NCBI GenBank assembly: GCA_014773175.1
Contig: VXCM01003264.1
Coordinates: forward strand, 1 to 64,000
Direction: 5' to 3'
Length of the DNA stretch: 64,000 nucleotides
DNA from: Lucifuga dentata
Taxonomy: Eukaryota > Chordata > Actinopteri > Ophidiiformes > Bythitidae
Below the pieces are notes generated by a model. The model saw only the letters and a program-made list of their open reading frames with translations, ran no database searches and had not been told where the DNA came from. Of this stretch, positions 22,595-34,110 are shown piece after piece. The position numbers and the translations under genes are program-made. Positions within the stretch are counted from its first letter, which is position 1. Each line of letters starts with the position of its first letter.

Positions 22595-22903
22595 TCAAAT
22601 GAAAGTCCACAGCTGCCAGTATAGAAAATGAGGGGAAATGAAAATATAAAATGCATTGCTTTCATTCACACAATTATTGCCTCGAATGTGGAAGATGGTA
22701 ATATGGAATTTTACTGTAACAGCTGGGTCACAGTCTACTACTGCATGTTGAATATATTCATGATCTGGCCACAAGATGCTAATCTCGCTTGCTGATTCCC
22801 ATATCCTCTCTGTCTTGCTTTGAGCAGCAGTGAGGCTGATCGGCATAGACAGTTTTGTCTGAGGAAAAGCAGGAGAGGAGACAGGAGTGACAACTGTGGC
22901 CTC
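22595..22903 (-). CDS. Candidate terminal coding exon (unidentified)
   Basis: On the minus strand a strong acceptor, CTTCCTCTTTTCTCTCAGCAG, ends at 22904. The open frame then runs about 102 codons to a TGA. It begins EATVVTPVSSPAFPQ, continues TKLSMPISLTAAQSKTERIW and later reads ILWPDHEYIQHAVVDCDP. The first half has mixed codon use and higher GC. The second half, from about 22740 downward, is AT-rich and looks less like coding sequence. I know of no matching family. It lies on the same strand as the exon at 39148-39216. It could also be a chance frame behind a pyrimidine tract. Confidence 0.25.
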   Translation of the reverse strand, partial: EATVVTPVSSPAFPQTKLSMPISLTAAQSKTERIWESASEISILWPDHEYIQHAVVDCDPAVTVKFHITIFHIRGNNCVNESNAFYIFISPHFLYWQLWTFI

Positions 22904-22929
22904 CTGCTGAGAGAAAAGAGGAAGCAACG

Positions 22930-24591
22930 CAGGAGGAGAGGGAGGCTAGTAGATAAATAGACTAATCTAATTTGTTACCTCACCCAAATGTATTCCAATT
23001 CCTTCTCTTTGCTTTTCTGCGGTGGATGATTCTAAAATGTTTGGGCAGGAAGGGACACAACTGGGAGAGGGCTTACCCAGAGGAGGTTCAACACTCATGG
23101 TCCTCTGTGACACATCGCACAATTCTGAATTTAGCTTTTAAAACCCATCTCCTAGCAGATATTCCCGCAATGAAATGCATATCCTTATGCAAATCAGAGC
23201 CTACAGAATAGTATATGAAATGACTCAAATAATGTATTGATAGTAATATATTGGATGGAAATTGAAATTGAGAGATGTTGTCTCACTGGACCAGAAACCA
23301 AAAGTACAAATCAATTTAAAATGGCAAATGACTTCACTCCCTGAGCCCAATGCTAAGAAGTAAGTAATAGATCTCTCATCATAGGCTATTATGCCATGGC
23401 CAGGCAGGGCCAATCTGCCGGTGGAATACAAAGTGCATTCCTTGACTTTTACATCAAAAAGATGCCTCAGAGAAAGTCCACGGAGCCTTGGGCACCAGGA
23501 TCTCTGGGGCTGCACCACATGAGGACTAGAATCAAGACTTCAGTTTCATCTTTCTCTCTGGTCTTTATTAATGGCAACAGGATTTTGATTCAGAGAGTTG
23601 TGCTGAGTTCACTGATGCTAATCACGAGCCTGTTTCTGACAGATGGAGCAAAAAAATAAATAAATAAAAAATCACAGTTAAAGCAACGCAGCGATATAAG
23701 AAGCTAATGATAGGTCAAAAATCTTTATCAAAACAGGGAGAGTTATTAATATCAAAAGATACTGACTGCTAGTTGTTTTGATTCTGATATTCTGGTTCCA
23801 TCAGGGAATAGAACGTGCTTAGTAGAACTTAGATGGAAGACTTTTACTTGCAATAGAGTAAAAGTCATGGATAGCAGTCATGGTAAGGTAACAACTGGTG
23901 TGTGTGCGCATTTAAAAAAATTTTTTTTGGCCATCTACTCCAATTCACAGCCTGTTGAGTGCTTCTGAACCTTCTAAGTTATAATCACTTCGCTCAAACA
24001 GTTGCAGCTGTTGTACAAAAACAGCCAAGGAATTAGAATTATAACACTTCCTCAACAGCTATTATAGCCCCTGTTCACTTAGCAGATTTACTCCTATGTT
24101 TCTGTTCTCGTCTAAAATCTATTTCTTTGAGCTGTAACCTGGAATTTCTTTGTTTTCTGGGCTGTGAGCTAGATTTTCTTTTTCCTCCAGAATTTTCTTC
24201 TTAGACAACACCAAACACCAGTAAACTCGATAACTCATTTCAGACTCTAAACTCTCCCGTCTGTTGCTACAGATACACCTGTCCCCCTAACAACATCAAC
24301 ACGTTGGAACCAACATTTCCCTGAAGCAAGGCATATAAACAACAACTTAAATTATACACTTCCATTATAGAATAGAATAGGTTGTAAATAACAATCTGTA
24401 TGCTTACATGTGCACTATACTTTGAGTATTTGTACTCCGATTAAGGCAATAATGTAGGTAAGATGTAAACATGGAAGGATTAATACAATATACAGGTATC
24501 ATAATCATAATATAATTCACAGGCTAAACCAAGCTAAAGTTAAAAGGCTAACATTTTAATGTAAAAGTGCATTTAAATTAAATCATTGGAG
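22930..24591. other. Unique sequence, possible conserved elements at 22970-23215 and 23380-23530
   Basis: The first part carries the octamer ATGCAAAT within CCTTATGCAAATCAG and AAATGCATATCC. The second contains the NFI-like GCCAGGCAGGGCCAA. Both are repeat-free and more complex than the AT-rich flanks. The open frames at 23225-23659 overlap on opposite strands and show no family signal. Confidence 0.25.
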
Positions 24592-24670
24592 TAAAGAAAC
24601 AATATTTCCCTATGAAATGTGAAGTAGAAGTAAAAAGTAGCATAAAGTCACTTGAAATATCTCAAAACTT
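24592..24670 (-). mobile_element. hAT-like 'GTGGAAAGTAACT' repeat fragment
   Basis: GAGTAAAGAAACAATATTTCC, CTATGAAATGTGAAGTAGAAG, TAAAAAGTAGCATAAAGTCA and CTTGAAATATCTCAAAA follow the subterminal region of the family seen at 13700-13842. Diverged relics may extend left to about 24400. Confidence 0.55.
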
Positions 24671-27459
24671 TAATTATTGAATTTGTGTGAAAGATGCTTT
24701 TCATTGATGCAAAATTCCTTCAATTATTGATATATTGCGCCATTATGTCTGCCAGCAATGAAAAATTCATACTGTATGTGAAATGGAAATTCATATGCAA
24801 ATGAAGACCTTTTTGTTCTGACAGGTAAAATTGATGGGTGTGTCTTTACACCAGCAAGATGAGAGACAAGAGAGAAGAAATTTGAATTTCAGATTTCATC
24901 TTATTACATTTTTAGTTTCACCATGCAGGTTTATGACAGTGTTGAGAGTGGACATAGAATGAATAGTACACTTGAGCTGAAGTGTTATTCTGAAAGCCTC
25001 ACTCTGGAATCATTTTAACAGAAAACCTTAGAGGACATCATTGTGTAGTAATGACCCCTCAGCCCCACTCTCTCTTTCAATAACACCCATCTCGACAACA
25101 TTATCATGGCCTGGACTTGTGAAGCACAAAGCTCCCCAGGTCTAAAGATTTTGTGAGCTCTAAGGGTTAAAAAATTTTTCAGCTGAATGTCTGGCTTGCA
25201 ATATTTCTGGCTTGAACCGCATACATAAACATAAAAAGGATTGTGTTTATATATACAGTTGCCTTTAGTGAGTTCTTATTGATCAAAGTTGACAGCTACA
25301 CATGTTGGATAAAGAGAAACATCATGATGATGTATTTACGTTGCATTATTTATCACGGCTGGCCTGGTGGGGCAACAGTCCCTGAGGTAATACGTCTCCT
25401 GATACATTACATCAGACGAATCTGCAGCTCATTCTGGAGAGTTTTTGCCTCAGTCTGTTCTAATACATTATTTGTTATGTAACATTTATGTTTCAGGAAA
25501 TCTATGTGGGTCTCAGTTTAATACTGAAAAATCACTGCAGCATAATAAATACTACTAATCTCATGGCTTGTTTATGAATGAATTATTATTTAAGGGATGG
25601 GCTTACATTGTGAAACAGTTATCAGAATTCACTTTCAATTGAGCTGGTACCACTTTTTAATAAAACATCACTCAGGAATAGTATATAAGTTGTTACTAGT
25701 AGTCTTATTAATGAAAAATAATAATATATGGTTTATTAATGCCTTACAGGTCACTAAGTCATTAATAAGAACTCTTCTGGTGTCAGACTGTGAAAAATTC
25801 TCTCCATTAAAAATCACCTTTTATTATTTACTTAGTAACATACAATATATAACAGCAGAGGTGAGCTTATTACTTTGCAAAGAAATAAAGTAAATGTTTT
25901 ATTAAAGGCTAATGGGTATGTCATGCCATTCAGTGCAGTTATAAATCTATCCTTTTAATGAATGGATTTTGGTCCAAGTCTTCCGACTGCCCATTGGACC
26001 TGCCAGGGTTTTCTGGATTAACTGAAAGCCAAAGCAGCACTCAGGTGTATACTGTGGCAGTCATCGGCTAATTCTCAGAGTCCACCTGAATTTCATCCTG
26101 ATAGGTTGTCGTTTGAGGAGAGCCATGAAGCCCAATTATATGCCCGAATGAACCAAGATTGAACGATCAGGCAGATTTCTGGCATGTCTGAAATTTTGAT
26201 TGGTTGTTGCAGTTTGAGAAGCTGAACAAGTGGATTTCTTGAAGTCATGATCAGATTTCTCGAGCATAAACTTAAAGCCACATGAATGTGAATGTGTTTG
26301 TGAATGTGGCCATATTGAAATAAAGCTTTATATGAAATTGTCAGAAGAATAAAATTTGGTTCGAGCTGTGGCATGGCAGTCAAGCTGTATGGACTGAGCA
26401 TAGAAATTGCAGACTTTGACCAATCAAAATAAGCAACTCAAATGTTCTGGGTTTTTTTTTTTTTTTTTTTTTACGTACAGGATTACTTAACTAGTACAAT
26501 ATCTGCTTGGCACGAGGATTTTTTTTTTTCACAACATGCCAACACATCTTATTAAAAATGACTTATTACTGATAAAGCATTAATGAATGATTCATTAACC
26601 ATTATGGATGCCATTGGTTACAACTCGTACACCAGATAAATGTTGGTTATAACAGATTATATACATTATATACATTTTTCAAGCAAACCAAAACGGTATC
26701 TTTAACATGTCTAACTATTATTTGAATTTACCCAAATTATAAATTAAAGAGACTGGATTAAATTAAAATTTTGAGATGAGAACATTAAGTATTTAAATGG
26801 ATAAAAAAAAAATATGCCATAATCTGGGCATGTTTTTTCAAAGTGTTCCATAGAAAATCACCAGACATGGGTGGTATATAAAAATACCATGAAATCAGGC
26901 TGACTGCAGTCTAGGAGAAGAGAAACGGTAAATAGCATGTTACAGTATATATTATATATTTGCTGTATGAGGGAGGTAATTATTGTATTTAATCAATTAC
27001 CATATGCCAAACTGGAATAAATGGAATTATTAACATATTTTTCCACAGTTCTTGTAAACAATGTAATGAATTTATTCTCATTATCAGTGAGGGCAGTAAT
27101 AAGATAATTGCATGTAAAATTAGCTATAGTATGAATAATATCCGTTAACCCTTTTGTCATATATTGTTGTTGATTGTCTGAATGATTTGAACGTCTAAAA
27201 CTTGCCTTGTTTCTCTCTCCCTCCTCCCGTCTCTCTCACACACACAACAAAAGACAAGCACAAAGAGATGTTTGAGCTCAAAGATGTTAGAAGTGTGTTA
27301 CACAGTTCTGAGTTGTGTTAGGGCATGTTGTAAAACTGAAAGATTGCTGCCAAGGCACCTATTGTGCAGAGAGCTCCCATAGGATACGAAGGCTGTTTTG
27401 GTGTCAATCTAATTTTGTTTGAACTGTAAATGGATCGACACATCAGCAGCACCAAAGCA

Positions 27460-27490
<31 letters not shown>

Positions 27491-28148
27491 CTCAGGCTTG
27501 AGAATTTTTCTTCCACCATATTGGAACAAACTGATTGATTTGAGCATCTAATCAAAGTATTTGTCTTTTCTCATCCTGTCAGGAGTGTCTGACATTTCTC
27601 ATAGACAACATACCAACTAATCAGCAGTGTCCTATTATCTTTTCAACTGCAATTGTAGCAATGCAACATATTAATTTTGCTGTTTTCATACCAATTGAAA
27701 AATGATGTCTCAATTATGCTAATTCAGTTTTTTCCTTGCAATTTCCCCCTCTCCATGGAGAATTGTAATTAATCCATTGCAAACAACACCTGTTATTCAA
27801 TATGTTGATGAAGACACCTCTGAGGTAAAACTTTACAATGGTGGTGATATCAGCACAGCGCATCAATGCATGAGACTTGTTCTATTCAAAGGGGTGATTA
27901 AGCTTTCCCGATTGATTTCCCTCAATGAATCATAACAGCAGCGGTGGGTAAATGGTATTGCAGATTGGAGACTAAAAATCAGCATGTAAAGTGGATTTTT
28001 CATTCTTGAAAAGACGGGCAGATTTCCTTTCCGTGCAGGATAATTATTACCATTTCCTCATATTATAATACTTCGAAATTCCAACATACATTGATTCCAA
28101 CAAACACTGACTATGTAAATACCACTTTATCACTGTATGATAGTCAAC
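24671..28148. other. Unique AT-rich sequence with long T tracts
   Basis: T runs of about 21 (26452-26472) and 29 (27462-27490) are present. No gene or element end is recognised. The open frames at 25243-25482, 25597-25893 and 26093-26401 are AT-rich and unconvincing. Confidence 0.3.
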
Positions 28149-28645
28149 TTAAAGGCATAGTATGCTTTTGGGGGGTTTTTTTCTCCTAATTTTTAAAGTG
28201 TGATATGGTAGTATGAGTTGAACATTGTCAAAGTTGCAGCTTATAGAAATGCATCCAGAAAGATAAGCCTGTAGGTTCTAAACTACCCTGAAAGCTTAAT
28301 TTTTTATTGGTTCTTCTGTAACATGTTTACATCAACATGTAATTCATTTATCTGTCTATACATCTGGTTATACACGCCCACAAAGTGTGAGGCTAGCATG
28401 TTTTTGGCCAGCATCTGTCTTTTGTGGTCTGTGGGTGTCGCCGGCTCAGGCCTGACACAGCTAACCAATCAGAAAAAGCAGACATTTTTGGAAGGGGCCT
28501 TAAAAGAGACTACCTTAATTACATGGCTCATTTTCACTCAGTGTTTGACAGTGCTTGAGCAAGGGATAGCACAGGTGTATCAATAGATTTGTTGAAGAAA
28601 TCAGATCTGTAAATGAAAAATGAAATCTATATATGTCCATCTTAA
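28149..28645 (+). mobile_element. Family-B TTAA element, full copy
   Basis: The borders are TTAAAGGCATAG at 28149 and TGTCCATCTTAA at 28645. Inside, in order: AGAAATGCATCCAGAAAGATA, CCTGAAAGCTTAATTTTTTA, a CATGTTTACATCAACATGT block, ACGCCCACAAAGTGTGAGGC, GTCGCCGGCTCAGGCCTGAC, CACAGCTAACCAATCAGAAA and a GAGACTACC..TTTTCACTC tail. The same series occurs at 37521-38366 and 53905-54490. Inverted ends are only about 10 bp. No coding capacity. The TTAA borders suggest the same class of transposase as family A, but the interiors differ. Confidence 0.7.
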
Positions 28646-29345
28646 ATAGCTGCACATTGGATGATTTCAGTGTTTCATTAAGAACTGCATTCTTGTTGAA
28701 AAACATGAAAGTGTCAAAAACAGCACAGAGAGTTTTGAAAGCATGCTTCATGACATCAATTAGGGTGACGAGTGAGAAAACACGTAAAGAGAAAGTGGTT
28801 TATATGATTGTTGATTATTCATTATCTGATTATGTGGAAGTGTGGTTATTATCTGATCCATATCTAACGAGGGCCAGTGCATCAACCACATGGAACATAG
28901 AAGCATATTCAGTGTATTCCCTTTAGGTCAATGCCCATAATGTTTTCTATTAAACACACTTCAGTGTTTTGATCATCACAACATGTCATAATTTGTGGAA
29001 ATGATATTCTGATGAATGCCTTGGAACTGTTCCAGTTATAACTAATAGATGACATTCTGCAGTCAAAATACTTTCAACTGTACTTGTCTAAACTTGTCCT
29101 TTTAATTGGGTTTTATATTCAGGCACCGCTGTGAAATCCAAGCCATATATGTATCCTGATCCTCAGAAAATCATTCTGGATTACTGCCAAAGTCATACTG
29201 TCTGTAATTTCCAATCCATTTCAATGAATCAGCACAGTGCAAAGTCAGACTGACATTCAGCATTAAGGCACAAGACAATATTTGTTTTAGCAGAGGGAGA
29301 CAGAAGTGATGTTCACTCTGGATCTAAAGTTCAACATAATCTTAA
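28646..29345. other. Unique sequence, no feature recognised
   Basis: The 97-codon frame at 28633-28926 starts inside the family-B element and has no recognisable motif. Confidence 0.3.
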
Positions 29346-30005
29346 TTAAAGGATCATACCGGCCATTTTGCACATTTGAGCCTAATATATTCAATTTTCA
29401 TACACATTAGTGTCAATCATTTCCCAAAGCAAACTACTGGAATAGTGAATTATTTTTTTTTCCTACCTTCCAGACCTCCATTGATTTCAGTTCATTCTGG
29501 TACGCTATTAAAATCAACTTGTTGATACTTGAAATGTTCTTGGGATAGGTAATCCATCATCATGAACAACACGTGTATTCAGGTTTTTTCGAAGTTTTGT
29601 AATTTTAGTGTTTAAGCACAATAAAAAAGCACGGAATGAATGTATGCCTCCACCGGGGAATATATAGTCCCAAAAGAAGGTCTGCATTTATCGAAACATT
29701 TAAATGACCGTGACTTCATATGGCTGCATAAACTATTAGCAGGTAAAACAACGATTTTCAAGGTGGGTGTATCACTTCAATATTTGATTCTGAAAGATTA
29801 AGAGATTTTGCAAAATATCAGTAAAGCTCAAATATGTTTTTATTCTTTGGGAATTCTTTGGGATTTTCAGTGATGTTACATGTATGAAAATTGAATATAT
29901 TAGGCTCAAACATGTAAAATGGATGGTATGGTCCTTTAANGTTACATGTATGAAAATTGAATATATTAGGCTCAAACATGTAAAATGGATGGTATGGTCC
30001 TTTAA
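29346..30005. mobile_element. Family-A TTAA inverted-repeat element, copy 3
   Basis: It starts TTAAAGGATCATACCGGCC and ends GGATGGTATGGTCCTTTAA. The interior is reversed relative to copies 1 and 2: CCTACCTTCCAGACCTCC and GGGATAGGTAATCCATCATC come first, and GGTGGGTGTATCACTTCA and TTAAGAGATTTTGCAAAATA come later. TTAA is at 29346-29349 and 30002-30005. The right 65 bp are falsely duplicated around N at 29940. Confidence 0.85.
29875..30005. repeat. False tandem duplication around N at 29940
   Basis: Bases 29875-29939 and 29941-30005 are identical 65-bp copies. They make up the end of the family-A element, so one copy should be removed when its length is measured. Confidence 0.9.
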
Positions 30006-32935
30006 GAAGCCTATTGGACACTTCACAAGTTGGAATATCATTTTAAAATGTTACCATTGTTGGAGTTGTTTATATCCTTCATGTCTTACACAGAAAAATA
30101 AAAATAAATGTTACTGTGTCAATCTTCAAGTAAAGGCACCAAGTTTAATCAGATTTAATCTAGAGCAGTTTTACCCTTTTTTCCCCCCAACCAGGAAGTA
30201 ACAATGCACACCTGTTTTCACTCTAGCCCTAAATGAGCAAATCACCTGTAACAGCACAAACGTTCATCCTGGTTGCTGTCCACTTAAGAAATCAACTTTT
30301 GTGACTCTGCAACTCTTCAAGATTCTAATTGGTTGGCTCCACCCTCCTGGCCAAGCAATTGGCCTCACCTGTAAGGTAGCCTATTATAAGCTAAGCCTCT
30401 GTGTCCTGGTGCTTTCTGTTTCTCCTGCAAGACTGGAGGCTTGGTTTAGTTTCTTTGGTTAATGTCATTTACCTCATTCACTTACAACCAATGAGCAGAG
30501 CAAACATTCTCAAATGGCTTTTGCTGACAGAAAATTTTCAAGTTGAACCAGAGTCTGCATATGAAAACTGAACTGAACCAATGATAAATGCGACAAAAAA
30601 AAATAAATAAAAATAAAACAATGCATTCACTGATCTCACCCAGAACACACACAATAAGTCTGAAAACACCCTATGTTTAGAAGCACCCTTGTGGAGCTTT
30701 TCCCCCCCCCCCAAAGAGTGACAGTGAGAAATGGATAAGTATCATGGGGAACAGCATTATAGGCATATCAAAATAGAGCCACCATGCTGTTGGCCACAAT
30801 TCTTCCACTATATATTAAGGCCTTACAAATAGTCCCTCAGGATGACATGTTCCTGTTTAGCCTGCCTTTTCAAACACCTGCTACCTTATTGTCTTGACAT
30901 TTTCAGGGAATTAGTTATTATTCCGACGTGTTTGTTGAGAGTTATTGTCTGATCTTGTATTATTAAACTCCCTCTCTATCCACTCTGGCTAGATATTCCC
31001 CTTCACTAAAGTGCTTTGTCTTTGACTTAAATTGAACTGAAATGTGCATAGAAAACAATCAGACTCAGGTTATAGAAAGACAGCTGACAACAAACTTTTG
31101 AAAATAACTCTACATTTATGTGATCTTTAAGGTAGGAAATAAGAGTTACATTCCCAAGGGGAATGCTCTACAAATGCTCTACTCTCTTAGGAGTGACGAC
31201 AACAACAACAAAATAGCAAAGCTTTGCACTGTTACAAGGTGACACACAGATGGTGCCAAGTAATGTTAACTCACAATTGTTCAGCTGTGGCTCAACATAC
31301 TGTTTGTGGAAAAAATGAGCTTTGTTGAACAGCTTGTTGATCACCCTCTTCAGTTCAGACTTCCTATAAAATGCCCAAGAGAGACTGTTTTCTTGGAGTT
31401 TTTATAAACAGAAAGTTAAAAAGAGGTGTAAACTGGGGACATGCTAAAGGAGACAGCATCTTTTTTCATTTGCAGAGAGAAAATTTGATCTCATTTAGCT
31501 TTGATTTACTGAAACCAGACAGGAAGTTTACAGTGCAAGTGGGAAAGGTCAGGAGTAATTTCTGACAAATGCTGGCTTTATTTCTAAGACTTGTTGATTA
31601 TTTCTGTACAAGATGAACTTCCAGAGCATCAACTGAGATTGGTTTCTGTAGCCTGCTGTGTGGGGGTGTGTAGGTGAACGGGGCCCCCAGGTTAGCCAAC
31701 AAGACTGCTGACAAGGGGCAGACATTTGAGTCAAGAAAAATCAAATTGACTCTTTTTTTCTTGTTAATACTGACATATTGGTTTGTTAAACTCTAAAATA
31801 TAGCTAATTGCGTTTGACTTCTCTGCAGTATGGGTAGCGCTTCAGCCATGGAAAAACTGATTGAAAATAATAAAAATTCTAAAGCGTGTTGATCTTGTTT
31901 GGAAAGTTTGCTGGTCAATTCTGGTGATCTGAAATTGGTAAATAAAAGGTTAAAATGTGGAACAAAAGCACATTTCAAAAGAATACAGTAGACAGTGCAT
32001 GACTTTTCTTTATTTACCAGTTTTTTCTTTGAAACTCTGCCTTAAGGTCAGCATCCTGGAGTCGTATTTTCACTGTTGCAGATGAAACTCATGCTATGCA
32101 AGGAAGCAGCCAACTGAGGATCTGTAAGGTGTTTCTTTCTCAAACTACAAATCTGTAGTTTGTCTAATCTGATGTACTTATCATCTTGAACAGTTGTGCA
32201 TCAGGACCTTCTGCTTGTTTTCCTGTCCAGGTTAGATCCAGTTTGTACTTTTTTCTCAAGACAGTGGTGGACACTTTCAGACAAAATTTTCAGTATCGGC
32301 AAACTGAGACATTGAATAACCATCATTTCACTAAACAACAGACGGATATATTTCTTTAGAAAGATATTTTGTTTTGGCTAATTTTGGATCTAGAATTGAA
32401 CTTTAGTAATGAAAATACCTTGCAACTCCAGGAAAGACAATTACCTGCTTATGTGAACACAATAATGGGTTTCAAGTGTGTTAACACAATTACAAAGGTG
32501 TCTCAAATTAGCATTGAAACACGATGAACTAAGAATGAGCTAAAAGAGTTTATCATTATGACACTATATGGCTGCTTATTATTTAGAAATGAATCATTTC
32601 CAGCAGCAATGGCCATTTGCAATATTATTAATGTCATGGTTATATATTAAAATCAATTCAATGCTATCTTGGTTAACAAAATTATCAATTTCTATCTAAA
32701 ACATGAAAATTCTGCATGATTCAAACCTTTTGAACTCCAATGTGTTAAATGCAAAATGAACTATATACTAAACCCTTTTCCAAATATCTCTAGTATATCA
32801 GTAAGTAAATCAAGTCAGTAAAACTACGTTTAACAAGTATTTCGCATGGCAGTAAATAAACATAGACAAATATTACAGACTGGAAAAATTGGGATAAAGA
32901 AGAAAGGAAAATGGAGACACAACAGTAAAAGCAGT
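30006..32935. other. Mostly unique; LTR-promoter-like stretch at 30190-30430
   Basis: At 30190-30430 GC is higher and the order GCACACCTG..CACCTGTAAC, GGCTCCACCC, AATTGGCCTCACCTG, CTATTATAAGCTAAGCC resembles fish retrotransposon LTR promoters with a TATA-like box. No paired repeat or primer-binding site was found, so this is a guess. The rest (to 32935) shows only short, AT-rich frames. Confidence 0.2.
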
Positions 32936-33290
32936 GATAATTCTGGATATAAAACATTTTATGATGCAGCTTAAAGGTTCTAAAGCTGTATCTCTGGTAT
33001 GAAGGGGGGAAGTATTCCAAAGTTGGGTGCTTATACAGCAAATGAATTTGGAAGAAAGATAGAAAGCAGCCCTTTGACTCAGGACAAGTGGCTAAGTGGT
33101 GTTTAGTGCATTTAAAGGATCATTAATGTAGCTTGTAGCAAGTCCATTAAAACCTTGTGCACAATTAAAAGCATCTTATAATCAATTTTGTAAATGACAG
33201 GCCAGAAGTGCAAAAGGGAAGTGCTGGAGTGGATCTGTGGGATTCCTCTCTAGGGATCCTAAAGTGTTTCAAGGCCAGCAGGGAGATCTG
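32936..33290. repeat. Decayed teleost interspersed repeat
   Basis: The series AGTATTCCAAAGTTGGGTGC, CCCTTTGACTCAGGACAAGT, TAAAACCTTGTGCACAATT, TCTTATAATCAATTTTGTAAAT and GACAGGCCAGAAGTGCAAA follows the order of a very common fish repeat ('CCAGAGTTTGGGGGC ... TAAAATCAAT..TAAAACTGACAGG.AGCCAGTGCA'). It is heavily diverged with no coding frame. Recognition is from general familiarity, not a search. Confidence 0.45.
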
Positions 33291-33796
33291 TGGGAGTCCA
33301 TGTAACACATCCTGGGTCTTCATTCAGGCTCAGTTATGCCTGTTAGGAGGGTGCCCATAGCGTCGTCCTCTAACAGGTGACGTATTGACCTCAGCGTGCC
33401 CCTCTCATTATGAAGTTTCAGAATCCAGTCACAATGACGGAGGCAAAGATTGAACCCAGCACAGAAGCTCCACATTGGCTGCTTATATCAGTAATAACTA
33501 TGTTGCCATGATTGAATGAATTTCCAAAAAGTCATCCAAATAAAATGCAACTAACAACTGGTGTTATGCAAATAAGAAAGCATTACAATTGGATTTCATA
33601 ATAACAGAGCGACAGTCACTCTGGTACATCATGACATTTTCGCTGCTGCTTCCCGCCTAAGATACCATTTATTTGCATGAATAAATGTGTTTTCTCTATC
33701 CACACACACACACAGCATGTAGCATTTTTGCCAGCTGTCCTGGGGAAAATGACGGGGTGACATGCAATAAGTCTCCATAACCAGATTCAAATCATG
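33291..33796. other. Unique sequence, no firm feature
   Basis: A GC-richer patch at 33310-33480 (GTGCCCATAGCGTCGTCCTC, CTCAGCGTGCCCCTC) is repeat-free and could be a conserved element. A short CA run lies at 33702-33713. Confidence 0.25.
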
Positions 33797-34110
33797 ATGT
33801 TGAGTAGGGATGAGCCGAATACTCAGATGAAACGAGTATCCGTTACGGATAATGCACTTTTTATGCGTACGAGTAACATCCGAGTAAAATGTATCACTAT
33901 CTGTACTTGTTGAAGGGAAAAAAAATATTTGGGTAGTGGTTAACACTGGTGCGTTCTACTGTCTTCATACCGTCAGTTCATTTAAAAAATCATAATAAAA
34001 CCAGAGTAACGATCTAAGCCCCGCCCATCTGAGTACAAATACGGATACGGATAATTTAGTCGGTTGAGCGAATACGGATAATGGTGTATTTGCTCATCCC
34101 TAATGTTGAG
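33797..34110. mobile_element. Intact hAT-type nonautonomous element with 8-bp target duplications
   Basis: The element itself spans 33805-34102 (298 bp). Its left end is TAGGGATGAGC and its right end GCTCATCCCTA, a perfect 11-bp inverted repeat. It is flanked on both sides by ATGTTGAG (33797-33804 and 34103-34110), a perfect 8-bp duplication that is diagnostic of the hAT superfamily. The interior carries several ACGGATA / TATCCGT boxes, including the palindrome ATCCGTTACGGAT, which may be transposase-binding repeats. There is no coding sequence. The perfect duplications suggest a fairly recent insertion. Confidence 0.92.

Noticed and set aside
29772..30201. Frames with a repeated peptide around X
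   Set aside because: The repetition comes from the false 65-bp duplication around N at 29940, inside a family-A element.
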